From XYA12-FULL-58-9 sp001798605 (GTDB lineage: Bacteria; Myxococcota; XYA12-FULL-58-9), in contig DAINMX010000067.1 in the NCBI GenBank assembly GCA_036736205.1, positions 1-27,869 of the forward strand: DNA of 27,869 nucleotides. The letters run 5' to 3'. A model generated the notes under the pieces. It was not told where the DNA came from, did no database searches, and worked only from the letters and a program-made list of their open reading frames with translations. Both the position numbers and the translations under genes were made by a program. Numbering within the stretch: the first letter of the stretch is position 1; each line of letters opens with the position of its first letter. Below, piece after piece: positions 1 to 7,460 of this stretch.

Positions 1-557
1 AGAGTTCGCGGTTCGCCCATCAACTCGTATCGATGGATGGTCGCGTTTGGACTCTCAACATCGCCGCGAAACGCGATCAACACTCCATCGGCCTCAACCC
101 AATCGAGACATGCCACCAAATCTGCCTCGCAAGAGAAGGTTGCCCGAGTAACGGCGGCAGCAAAGAGAGCGTCTGGCTGAAATTCACTTCTCGTCTGGAG
201 AACGCTCACATTGGCGAGTCCTAGCCTCGCCTTTACCGTGTTGAGGAATGAGGCTCGTTTGCGACGGGGTTCCACCAAGACCACTTCTCTTTCGGGCTCT
301 GCAATTGCTAGCGGGATCCCTGGAAAACCTGCGCCCGAGCCGATGTCGACAACCGACCCGTTGGGAAGGAGTTGGATAGCTTCCAGGGAATCTCGATAGT
401 GATACCACGCTGCGTGTTCATCACTGGTGATTGCCGTGAGATTGATTCGGCTATTCCAGCTGTGCACCATCAACCAATGCCGAGCAAGCAGGTCTATTTT
501 GTTCTCATCCAACCAGTTGATTGCGGTGAGCAGATGGTCATAGATCGAGTGGTTCAA
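1..557 (-). CDS. rsmG: RsmG, 16S rRNA (guanine-N7)-methyltransferase, partial (C-terminus off window)
   Basis: This gene is read on the minus strand and runs off the left edge; about 185 residues are present, against roughly 207 in E. coli RsmG. The family methylates G527 (N7) of 16S rRNA using SAM. The sequence shows the family hallmarks in order: NSRINLTAIT, then a HYRDSL segment, then the SAM-binding loop VVDIGSGAGFPGIP (about residues 66-79), then LVEPRRKRASFL and AVTRA. No ATG is available. An in-frame TGA inside the adjacent parS site blocks any longer form. I chose the TTG at 557 because GGAG lies 9 nt upstream; a TTG at 572 is the alternative but has no visible ribosome binding site. 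It lies downstream of mnmG in the same direction, the usual mnmG-rsmG order, and is probably followed by parA/parB outside the window. Function is certain from motifs; the start is not. Confidence 0.93.
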   Translation of the reverse strand, partial: MNHSIYDHLLTAINWLDENKIDLLARHWLMVHSWNSRINLTAITSDEHAAWYHYRDSLEAIQLLPNGSVVDIGSGAGFPGIPLAIAEPEREVVLVEPRRKRASFLNTVKARLGLANVSVLQTRSEFQPDALFAAAVTRATFSCEADLVACLDWVEADGVLIAFRGDVESPNATIHRYELMGEPRT

Positions 558-580
558 AGGATCTCGCTCCAATGGATGGT

Positions 581-596
581 TGTTTCACGTGAAACA
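581..596. promoter_or_regulatory. parS: parS centromere site 1 (perfect 16-bp palindrome)
   Basis: The sequence TGTTTCACGTGAAACA matches the conserved bacterial parS consensus at all 16 positions. ParB binds this site and spreads by CTP-dependent clamping to organise the origin. The site ends 8-24 bp before the possible rsmG starts, and its TGA terminates the rsmG frame upstream. Confidence 0.96.
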
Positions 597-636
597 TCGG
601 CTGGAATCGTACCGTTGCTGAAAACTGTGGCTTCGT

Positions 637-682
637 TGGCTTCGACGCTGCGCATCGTCTGTAAGCCGTGGCTTCGACGCTG
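637..682. repeat. 14-bp direct repeat pair between the parS sites
   Basis: TGGCTTCGACGCTG occurs at 637-650 and again at 669-682, 32 bp apart. It sits in the non-coding stretch between the two parS palindromes. No function is recognised; it may be a small duplication. Confidence 0.7.
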
Positions 683-720
683 GGGAGTGAGGTGCTCGAC
701 ATTTCCGGCCTCAGAAATTC

Positions 721-740
721 AATGTTTCACGTGAAACATT
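721..740. promoter_or_regulatory. parS: parS centromere site 2 (perfect, with extended 20-bp palindrome)
   Basis: TGTTTCACGTGAAACA is at 723-738, again a perfect match to parS. Flanking bases extend the palindrome to 20 bp (AAT...ATT). It lies 142 bp from site 1 and about 80 bp beyond the mnmG stop codon, so the mnmG-rsmG intergenic gap is a small parS cluster about 8 kb from oriC. Confidence 0.96.
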
Positions 741-817
741 GGTCAAAGTCAACGTTACCGGAACCAGGTACATGACTCATTACTCATTCATCCGAAATTC
801 CATGCTAACCAGAGCAC

Positions 818-2809
818 CTATTTCGCCGTCACCCAGCGGGACCGAAGTCGCAGCAACGCCAACGCCGCTGGAGTCATTCCGGGGATCCGACTGGCTTGTC
901 CCAGGGTTGTTGGCCTTACAGCAAGAAGTTTCTCGCGAAGTTCTCTCGACAAACCAGAAATGCCATTGGGATCGAACCCCGCGCCCAACGTGTGTCCCTC
1001 GAGTTCTGTGAGTCTTTCTATCTCTTTCATCTCCTTCTTTATGTAGCCCTCATATTTCACCTCCTCCTCAACGCATCGAAGAGTGGCAACGTCAAACCCA
1101 GCGACGTCAACATTGGCCGAATTGACATTGGCCGAATTAACATTGGCCGAATTAACATTGGCCGAATTAACATCGGCCGCATTAACATTGGCCGCACCAA
1201 CATCGGCCGCATCGCTCGCAGCGGTCGCAGCGGCCGTAACGGGATTCGCTCCAGCAACGAGTTTGCCTATCTCCACCTCCGGCCGTTTCAGCAGTTCCCA
1301 ATAACCCTGGCCCTTCTCAACCCCAAACTCCTCTGCCAGTGCCGTCCCCACCCGTCCATTCTTGAGTACGGTCCGCAAGCGACACCTTTCTTTCTCCCGT
1401 TCCAGAGAACGGGTGACCCGATCCTCACTCAACAGACCCCACTCTTGGGCCTTGCGCCAAAGTCGCTCCTCGGCATTTGCCTCCCGCAGCGTCAGGCGAT
1501 ATTCCGCCCGAGAGGTGAACAATCGATAGGGCTCGTCCACACCCTTGGTTACCAGGTCGTCAATCAAGACTCCAACATACCCCTCGCCACGCAAAACTAC
1601 GGCGCCACTCTGACCCCGCCCCCAACGCACAGCGTTCAATCCCGCCATCAGACCCTGGGCGGCTGCTTCTTCATACCCGCTCGTACCGTTGATTTGCCCA
1701 GCCAAGAATAGCCCCGGCACATGCTTCACCATCAAAGTCGGGGACAGTTGGGTTGGTGGAGCATAATCGTATTCCACCGCATAGCCGTACTGAAGAACCT
1801 CAACATGCTCGAGACCTGGAATGCTGTGCAGGAAAATCTCCTGAACATCCATGGGTAGGCTCGTGGAAATCCCATTTGGGTAGATACGATCTGTGCTCAA
1901 ACCCTCGGGCTCAAGGAAGATATGGTGCCGTGCCTTGTCCGCAAAACGAACAACCTTGTCCTCAATGGATGGGCAGTACCGTGGCCCCCGGCCTTTGATC
2001 ACACCCTGAAACAGCGGAGACCGATCCAACCCGTTGCGGATGGCCGCATGGGTTGCCTCATTTGTGTAGGTAATGTGACAACAGATCTGCTCGAGTTCGT
2101 TCTCAACATAGTCAAAACTGAAACGCGGTTGAGGATCATCCCCTGGCTGAGATTCCAACAACGCCCAATCAATGCTTCCCTTGGACAGACGCGGTGTGGT
2201 TCCGGTTTTGAAGCGACAGAGCTCAATGCCCAACTCTCTCAGCTGCTGCGACAACCGACTCGCCGACTGCTCGCCAAACCTGCCTCCTGCAAAGGAGCTT
2301 TCACCAATATGGCACAGTCCATTGAGAAATGTGCCGGTGGTCACTACAACTGATCGACACTCGATCTCACCGCCATCTCGCAATCTCACCCCTTGCAGCG
2401 TCAAACCGGAACCAGAACCCAAAGTCGAGCTCGACGACACCAAACCAATCACCTCGTCCTCGATGAGTGTGACACCCGGGGCACCATGCATGACCTCGGT
2501 CATGGCCAAACGATAGAGCTCCGAATCTGACTGAGCGCGAGTGGACCGCACAGCTGCCCCTCTGCTCTCATTGAGGCGGCGAAACTGGATCCCTGTCGCG
2601 TCTGCGACTCGTCCCATGGCACCACCCAATGCATCTATTTCGCGAACAAGATGTCCCTTGCCCACTCCGCCGATGGCTGGATTGCAACTCATCTGCGCAA
2701 TGCGATCCAATCGCAATGTCACGAGCGCGACTTCGGCCCCGAGACGACTCGCTGCCAACGCCGCCTCGCACCCCGCGTGTCCAGATCCCACAACCACAAC
2801 ATCAAACAT
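818..2809 (-). CDS. mnmG: MnmG (GidA), tRNA uridine-34 carboxymethylaminomethyl modification enzyme, with a repeat insert
   Basis: MnmG with MnmE installs the (carboxymethyl)aminomethyl group on wobble uridine 34 of several tRNAs, using FAD, NADH and a folate. The protein has 663 residues; family members are usually near 620-630. The N-terminal FAD-binding loop VVGSGHAGCEAA (residues 6-17), SCNPAIGGVGKGHL (41-54) with a conserved Cys, RYCPSIEDK (277-285) with the second conserved Cys, and the C-terminal VKYEGYIKKE and QASRIPGMTPAA blocks are all present. Between about residues 520 and 580, just before EEEVKYEGYI, there is a low-complexity insert with units of the type ANVNS. The start is ATG, with a strong GGAGG just upstream. 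mnmE is not nearby. The gene is followed by the parS cluster and rsmG. Identity is secure. Confidence 0.98.
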   Translation of the reverse strand: MFDVVVVGSGHAGCEAALAASRLGAEVALVTLRLDRIAQMSCNPAIGGVGKGHLVREIDALGGAMGRVADATGIQFRRLNESRGAAVRSTRAQSDSELYRLAMTEVMHGAPGVTLIEDEVIGLVSSSSTLGSGSGLTLQGVRLRDGGEIECRSVVVTTGTFLNGLCHIGESSFAGGRFGEQSASRLSQQLRELGIELCRFKTGTTPRLSKGSIDWALLESQPGDDPQPRFSFDYVENELEQICCHITYTNEATHAAIRNGLDRSPLFQGVIKGRGPRYCPSIEDKVVRFADKARHHIFLEPEGLSTDRIYPNGISTSLPMDVQEIFLHSIPGLEHVEVLQYGYAVEYDYAPPTQLSPTLMVKHVPGLFLAGQINGTSGYEEAAAQGLMAGLNAVRWGRGQSGAVVLRGEGYVGVLIDDLVTKGVDEPYRLFTSRAEYRLTLREANAEERLWRKAQEWGLLSEDRVTRSLEREKERCRLRTVLKNGRVGTALAEEFGVEKGQGYWELLKRPEVEIGKLVAGANPVTAAATAASDAADVGAANVNAADVNSANVNSANVNSANVNSANVDVAGFDVATLRCVEEEVKYEGYIKKEMKEIERLTELEGHTLGAGFDPNGISGLSRELREKLLAVRPTTLGQASRIPGMTPAALALLRLRSRWVTAK
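1079..1215 (-). repeat. Tandem 15-bp repeat inside mnmG encoding pentapeptide-like units
   Basis: Seven 15-bp units run from 1111 to 1215 on the plus strand (unit CATTGGCCGAATTAA). Three consecutive units are identical and the outer ones have diverged. Read in the mnmG frame they give ANVNS-type pentapeptides. With flanking diverged units (ADVGA, AGFDV, ATLRC) there are about nine to ten copies of an A-(D/N)-(V/L/F)-X-X pattern, roughly residues 535-577. The 15-bp unit is a multiple of three, so copy-number change keeps mnmG in frame. Confidence 0.9.
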
Positions 2810-3265
2810 CCCCCTCCTTTACCTTTCAGCCAACCCACCACGCAAGCTTCACCTGCAAGCTCCAGTTGCCACCATCGACACTGCCCGTCAGAGCATCGCC
2901 CAAAAAACTCGGGTGCAGAAACCCTTCGATGCGACCAGCAACATGCCACCGCCACACAATATCCCCTTGGCCGTTCGGGACCCTCGTCAGCACAATCACA
3001 CATTTATTTTCAATATAATCAGATCCTTCTCACCACCAGAGCCGGTGGAGAAGATTTTCCCCCGCCCCAACCGACCTAGCCGGCCCTTGCAGTCCTTGCC
3101 GACGGAACCTTGCCGACGTGAACCAGCCTAGCCGGCCCTTGCAGTCCTTGCCGACGGAACCTTGCCGACGTAAACCAACCTAGCCGGCCCTTGCTGTTTT
3201 TGCCCACGGAACCTTGCCGACGGAACCTTGGCCCAGAACGAAACGTCGTGCTACGCTGGGCCCAA
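2810..3265. other. Repeat-containing intergenic region between divergent mnmG and the cyclase gene
   Basis: This 456-bp gap separates two divergent genes and should carry the promoters of both. The part next to mnmG (2810-3060) shows no convincing gene; the short open frames there have neither family motifs nor ribosome binding sites. The other part holds the 52-bp tandem repeats. I do not see a promoter that I can place with confidence. Confidence 0.6.
3075..3230. repeat. 52-bp tandem repeat, two full copies and one degenerate third
   Basis: Copies begin at 3075, 3127 and 3179, each starting CCTAGCCGGCCCTTG. Each contains an internal sub-repeat CCTTGCCGACGGAA or close variants. The third copy is altered (TGTTTTTGCCCACGG) and has an extra sub-repeat. 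The period is not a multiple of three, so it is not a conserved coding repeat. It ends about 35 bp before the chosen cyclase start. Confidence 0.92.
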
Positions 3266-4849
3266 ATGCAACGAGACACCGGGCAAATCCCTGACATCCG
3301 CCGACCTCGATTCAGCCTTCGCCTCAAACTCACCATCGGGGTCATTCTCATTGTTCTTGTCAGCTTCTCCGGTCTAAACGTCTTCAACATCTATACCCAT
3401 CGCAAATCCCTCTATGCCGAAGCACACAAGACGCGCACCAACCTAGCGCGCATGGTAGCGGCTGCTCTCTTCACCCAACTTGCGGACAATGAACTGAGCA
3501 GCCCACGGGTCAAAGTCTTTCTCGACAATTTTCTCAGCGCCGCGATCACCCAGAACAAGCTTGACCGTGACGTCGCTTTCGGTGTGGTCCTGGACGCCAA
3601 CAACAACGTCATCTCAGGCCAAGCCAAACCCAATCTCGTAATCTTCCCCGGTGGCGGCTCCTATCCCGATGCCGCAACGGCTCTCGCTGAGATCGCCAAG
3701 CTCGATGGCAAGCTCGGCAACCAGATGCGCACCACCCGCATCCCCCTGACAGTTCGTGGCCGGGGAACCGTGGGCAAGCTCATGATTGGCATCTCCCTGC
3801 AGCGCATCAACGACGAGTTCATGCGTGATCTCTGGCTCAACCTTTCGGTCTTTGCCGCCGCCCTCATCCTCATCATCATCTATTTGGTGGTGACACTCGG
3901 CCGCGTCGTCATTCGCCCCATCACCCAAGTCATGTTGGCCATGCGGGACGTCCGCAAGGGCAATTTCAATACCAAGGTTGAGCTCAACAGCAGTGATGAA
4001 ATCGCCGTGCTCGCCGACACCTACAACTTCATGGTCATCGGCCTCAGAGAACGCGAAGAACTCAAGGACGCCTTCAGTCGCTATGTCTCGACCCAAGTCT
4101 ATGACCGCCTCGCCGCCGGCGACCTGACCCTCACCGGTGAGACCCGCAACGCCACAGTCCTCTTTTCCGACATCCGCAGCTTCACTGCCCTCTCCGAGCG
4201 GCTCACTCCTGCCGATGTCGTGCAGATGCTCAACCAGTATTTCAACGTGATGGTTGAGATCGTCTTCAAGAATGACGGCTTCGTCAACAAGTTCATCGGT
4301 GACGCATTGATGGCCGTCTACAATGTTCCCATCGATCAAGACGAACCAGAAATGCGAGCAGTCAAGACCGCACTCGAAATGATCGAAGCCCTCGACGAGT
4401 TCAACCGCGCCCGGGCTGAGGTCGGACTCTTCGCCGTCAAGATCGGCATTGGTATCAACACCGGAGCGGTGGTCGCAGGAAACATCGGCCATCAGAAACG
4501 AATGGAGTACACCGTTATCGGCGATGCGGTGAACCTCGCCCAACGCATCGAGAGCCAAACCAAGGTCACTGGCATGCCCATTTTGATCTCGGAATCAACC
4601 TACGCCGCGGTTGCCGACCGCGTCATCGCCCAGGCACTGCCGCCGGTAAAGGTCAAAGGCAAACAGAAACCTGTTGCCCTCTACGGTGTCACTGCCCTCG
4701 TCGGCGCGCTGCAACACAGGCGACCTGCGATGCCCATCGAAATCGTACTGCCTCCACACGCAGGGGTCACCCAAGCCGATGTACCGCCCCCAAGCCCATC
4801 GCCTGGGGGGACTGACCGGCTTCCCTACACAAAAGAGCCAGGACAGTAG
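3266..4849 (+). CDS. Membrane-bound class III adenylate cyclase with HAMP domain
   Basis: A 527-residue sensor cyclase that should make cyclic nucleotide from NTP at the inner membrane. It has a first membrane helix at about 21-43, an extracytoplasmic region at 44-188, a second helix at about 190-211, a HAMP linker at about 211-263 and a class III cyclase domain at about 290-480. Both metal-binding aspartates are seen (D302 in LFSDIRSFT, D346 in KFIGDALMA). K342 fits adenine recognition, and T416 in EYTVIGDAVN sits where class IIIb enzymes carry Thr instead of Asp. N423 and R427 are the transition-state residues. The active site therefore looks complete for ATP. The tail (about 500-527) is Pro-rich. 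The frame stays open upstream to a TTG at 3191, but that part is repeat DNA. I chose ATG 3266; no strong ribosome binding site is visible. The signal sensed is unknown. Confidence 0.93.
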   Translation: MQRDTGQIPDIRRPRFSLRLKLTIGVILIVLVSFSGLNVFNIYTHRKSLYAEAHKTRTNLARMVAAALFTQLADNELSSPRVKVFLDNFLSAAITQNKLDRDVAFGVVLDANNNVISGQAKPNLVIFPGGGSYPDAATALAEIAKLDGKLGNQMRTTRIPLTVRGRGTVGKLMIGISLQRINDEFMRDLWLNLSVFAAALILIIIYLVVTLGRVVIRPITQVMLAMRDVRKGNFNTKVELNSSDEIAVLADTYNFMVIGLREREELKDAFSRYVSTQVYDRLAAGDLTLTGETRNATVLFSDIRSFTALSERLTPADVVQMLNQYFNVMVEIVFKNDGFVNKFIGDALMAVYNVPIDQDEPEMRAVKTALEMIEALDEFNRARAEVGLFAVKIGIGINTGAVVAGNIGHQKRMEYTVIGDAVNLAQRIESQTKVTGMPILISESTYAAVADRVIAQALPPVKVKGKQKPVALYGVTALVGALQHRRPAMPIEIVLPPHAGVTQADVPPPSPSPGGTDRLPYTKEPGQ

Positions 4850-4864
4850 ACCCTCAACTCCCAG

Positions 4865-4942
4865 CGTGCTACTTTGCCCACCCGCGCACGCCCCCTCAGG
4901 AGGACGTGCTATTTTGCCGACCCGCGCGCGCCCACAGGAGGG
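4865..4942. repeat. 40-bp tandem duplication carrying a ribosome binding site
   Basis: Two copies start at 4865 and 4905, each beginning CGTGCTA(C/T)TTTGCC and ending in an AGGAGG. The second copy's AGGAGG (4936-4941) is the one correctly spaced from the bactofilin ATG. The first copy's AGGAGG lies directly before a GTG, too close to be a usual start signal. Confidence 0.88.
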
Positions 4943-4947
4943 TATTT

Positions 4948-5388
4948 ATGGCGGTTCTCAGACGTGACGACGCAAGCCTCGCAGGTGATCTCAACATTAA
5001 CGACGTCCATACCATTCTCGGTCCCGAAAGCACCTTCGAGGGCAAGCTCTCGTTTGACGGCACGGTCCGCATTGACGGCCGCTTCAAGGGTGAGATTCAC
5101 ACCGACAACATCCTCGTCATTGGTCAAGGTGCCCGTGTCGACGCGCAAATCCTCGTTGGCTCCATTGTCATCAATGGGGAGATCCACGGCGACATCACCG
5201 CCAAGCATTCCGTTGAGATTCACGCGCCAGGCAAGGTGCGTGGCAACATCACCACGCCCCAGTTGATGATCGACAAGGGGGTGCTGTTTGATGGCTCCTC
5301 CAAGATGGAAGACGCAAGCACCAAGGTTCCGGGGCCCAATGTCACCCTCCTGTCAAAACACGAAGACGGCGACAAGAAGAAAGAGTAA
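4948..5388 (+). CDS. Bactofilin family cytoskeletal protein
   Basis: A 146-residue protein matching the bactofilin family, which polymerises without nucleotide into filaments that scaffold cell-wall enzymes, polar proteins or chromosome-segregation proteins. The core (about residues 20-115) is a right-handed beta-helix built from short Gly/Val/Ile-rich turns, for example FEGKLSFDGTVRIDGRFKGEI and INGEIHGDITAKHSVEIHAPGKV split over successive turns. The Lys/Glu/Asp-rich tail from about residue 125 is probably disordered. The start is ATG 4948 because AGGAGG lies 6 nt upstream; an in-frame GTG at 4906 is part of a duplicated segment and is less likely. In Myxococcus xanthus bactofilins scaffold ParABS, so nearness to parS is suggestive, but a link here is inference. 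It is followed by a methyltransferase 66 bp downstream. Confidence 0.93.
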   Translation: MAVLRRDDASLAGDLNINDVHTILGPESTFEGKLSFDGTVRIDGRFKGEIHTDNILVIGQGARVDAQILVGSIVINGEIHGDITAKHSVEIHAPGKVRGNITTPQLMIDKGVLFDGSSKMEDASTKVPGPNVTLLSKHEDGDKKKE

Positions 5389-5454
5389 GAAACTGCGGCT
5401 GGTAACCAAGTAAGCGTAACGCAAGATCCGCGTCCACCCCAAGTCGAGCCGTTC

Positions 5455-6318
5455 ATGGGCACAGACACCCCGCGCTCTGCCACCAGCGACGATGCCCGTT
5501 TCATCGCCAAGCCGACAGACTTGCAGGTCACCTCTGCAAATCTCATCGAACAGTATCAGCACCACTTCGCGTCTTCCCTCAAGTCAGCGCTGCCAACTTT
5601 CACAAAGCCCATTGCGGCCCTCGACCTTGTCTGTGGTACCGGCCTCTCTACTATGACCATCGCGCCGGAACTACCCGCCGGTTCTCGAATCGTCGCCATC
5701 GGCGATGACCGCGTGGAACTCAAGGTTTTTCACGATCGCCTCAGCAAAGAAGACCGACGTTTCATCTTCCCCCGTAAGGATCGACTCCACCGACTTCCCT
5801 TTGCGCCAGAGGTCTTTGATCTCATTTGGATGGGCCTCCTGAACCAACAACCCAACCCGCTGCGCCCGGTCCTCCGCCAGGCCCTGCGCAGTTTGCGAAT
5901 TCAAGGGCACCTCATCCTCGCCGTACCCCTGCATGAGACCTTCCTCGAGATCACGAGTGTCATGAGTCCGAGGCTTCGCGGCTTCAGCAACAGCCAAGCG
6001 TTCACCACTCTCATGGCCGAGCCACACCACCTACTCACCGCAGAAGATTGGCGAGAGAATCTTCACCGCTGTGGCGGCATTGACATCGATCTCAAACGCG
6101 ACACTTTCACCGCAACCCTGCCGGCCCCCTTATCGCGACAACCGTTGTTCGCACGCTATCTGCTCTCCCTATGGCTCGGGGATGACCCCGTCATTCAGGC
6201 CAGATGTTACCACCTACTCGACGACGCTATCACTGAGCCCATCAACATAACCCTGCACACGGCACGCATTCATTGTCGACGCGGCCCTAATGAGCTTATC
6301 GAAGACATCACACAATAA
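5455..6318 (+). CDS. Class I SAM-dependent methyltransferase, substrate unknown
   Basis: A 287-residue protein. Motif I, LDLVCGTGLSTMTIA (about residues 56-70), is the SAM-binding loop, with Cys in place of the usual first Gly. A following acidic segment IVAIGDD (79-85) fits the motif II position. LPFAPEVFDLIWM (114-126) and LRSLRIQGHLILAVP (144-158) are the later strands of a Rossmann methyltransferase fold similar to the Methyltransf_11 group. The C-terminal part (about 170-287) has no motif that I recognise and probably sets substrate choice. ATG 5455 is the first usable start after the bactofilin stop and lacks a clear ribosome binding site, so it may rely on read-through from the bactofilin message. 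It converges on recF with only 22 bp between. The substrate cannot be told. Confidence 0.82.
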   Translation: MGTDTPRSATSDDARFIAKPTDLQVTSANLIEQYQHHFASSLKSALPTFTKPIAALDLVCGTGLSTMTIAPELPAGSRIVAIGDDRVELKVFHDRLSKEDRRFIFPRKDRLHRLPFAPEVFDLIWMGLLNQQPNPLRPVLRQALRSLRIQGHLILAVPLHETFLEITSVMSPRLRGFSNSQAFTTLMAEPHHLLTAEDWRENLHRCGGIDIDLKRDTFTATLPAPLSRQPLFARYLLSLWLGDDPVIQARCYHLLDDAITEPINITLHTARIHCRRGPNELIEDITQ

Positions 6319-6340
6319 CCCCAAACAACGGCATTCCCAC

Positions 6341-7447
6341 TCAACAGCGTGCTTTCGGCTTCTCACGAACGACACCCGCCTCAACCTCCAAGATCTGAGT
6401 TTCTTCGGGCAGCGGGAGCTCAACTGCACCGGTGGTGCTCACCAACAACTGGGATCCGACTTTGGCCAGTGCACCGAACAGCATGTCTGTACGCTCAGCG
6501 TCGAGCTCACTGGAAACATCGTCCAAAAGTAAGATCGGAGCGATGCCGAGCTCATCACGCAGACAGATCACCTCTGCAAGCTTCAGCGCGAGAACGATTG
6601 CCCGTTGTTGCCCCTGGGATGCAAAGATTCGCGCGTCACGTTCGCCAATCGACATGCACAGATCTGCACGATGTGGACCTACCGTGGTTCTGCCATTCTT
6701 GCGATCTCTCGAAAAGCTTCTTTTCAACGCTTCGCGAAATGATGCGGCGAAGTCGTCACCGCTCTCTGTCACACCCGATTCTAGCAACAATGTGAGTGGC
6801 TCGAGCCTTGGCATGATGGTATCGAATTGCGATGCAGCACGCCGTGACATTGCAGCAAGGCCCTCCTCGCGACAGCGATGGATAACTTCTCCATGAGCAA
6901 CGAGTTGTTCATCATAGGCCGCAATCTGCATGAGGTCCGGATTCTTGTTTGCACGCAATAGCGAATTGCGCGAACGCATTGCTTGTCCGTAGGCCAACGA
7001 AGCATCGACGAGCTTTGGTTGATAGTTGGCAACGGCCCGATCGAGAAACCTCCGGCGATTCTCGGGACTGCCTTTGGCGATGCGCAAATCATCCGGAAAG
7101 AAGGCTACTACGTTAACCAGCCGCAGCAACGATGACATATGCGACAGCTTCCGGTCGTCTACCCGCATGGTGCGACGGTGTTCACTAAGCTCAGCTTCTA
7201 TCGAATGCCGCACACCTTGTCGCGTAACCAATGCTCTAACACGACCGCCCGTGGTACCGAAGCGCAGCATCTCTGACGGCTTGGCATTGCGGAAGGAACG
7301 TCCAGTGGCACACACGTAGAGCGCCTCGAGAAGGTTCGTTTTCCCTTGGCCATTTTTGCCGCACACTACGACGGTATTTGACGTGAGATCAATCTCTAGC
7401 TTTTCGAGATTGCGAAAGTGAACGCAGGAGAGCTGCTCTAGGTGCAC
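6341..7447 (-). CDS. recF: RecF, recombination mediator ATPase
   Basis: RecF binds gapped DNA and, with RecO and RecR, helps load RecA at stalled forks. The 368-residue length is normal. It has the SMC-like ABC ATPase layout: Walker A GKNGQGKT (residues 30-37), the RNLEKLEIDL entry to the first strand, signature ASQGQQR (276-282), Walker B ILLLDD (305-310) and D-loop SSELD (312-316). The start is GTG at 7447. It begins 13 bp after the dnaN stop, so the two are almost surely cotranscribed in the order dnaN-recF. gyrB, often third in this operon, is elsewhere. Confidence 0.98.
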   Translation of the reverse strand: MHLEQLSCVHFRNLEKLEIDLTSNTVVVCGKNGQGKTNLLEALYVCATGRSFRNAKPSEMLRFGTTGGRVRALVTRQGVRHSIEAELSEHRRTMRVDDRKLSHMSSLLRLVNVVAFFPDDLRIAKGSPENRRRFLDRAVANYQPKLVDASLAYGQAMRSRNSLLRANKNPDLMQIAAYDEQLVAHGEVIHRCREEGLAAMSRRAASQFDTIMPRLEPLTLLLESGVTESGDDFAASFREALKRSFSRDRKNGRTTVGPHRADLCMSIGERDARIFASQGQQRAIVLALKLAEVICLRDELGIAPILLLDDVSSELDAERTDMLFGALAKVGSQLLVSTTGAVELPLPEETQILEVEAGVVREKPKARC

Positions 7448-7460
7448 GAGGCTATCTGGA

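Noticed and set aside
896..1711. A 271-residue plus-strand frame with repeated Asn-Ile-Gly-Arg units
   Set aside because: It is the reverse complement of mnmG. The 15-bp repeat is open in several frames because its length is a multiple of three.
3614..4558. A 314-residue acidic open frame opposite the cyclase gene
   Set aside because: It is entirely antisense to a cyclase with intact catalytic motifs and has a composition expected of a shadow frame.
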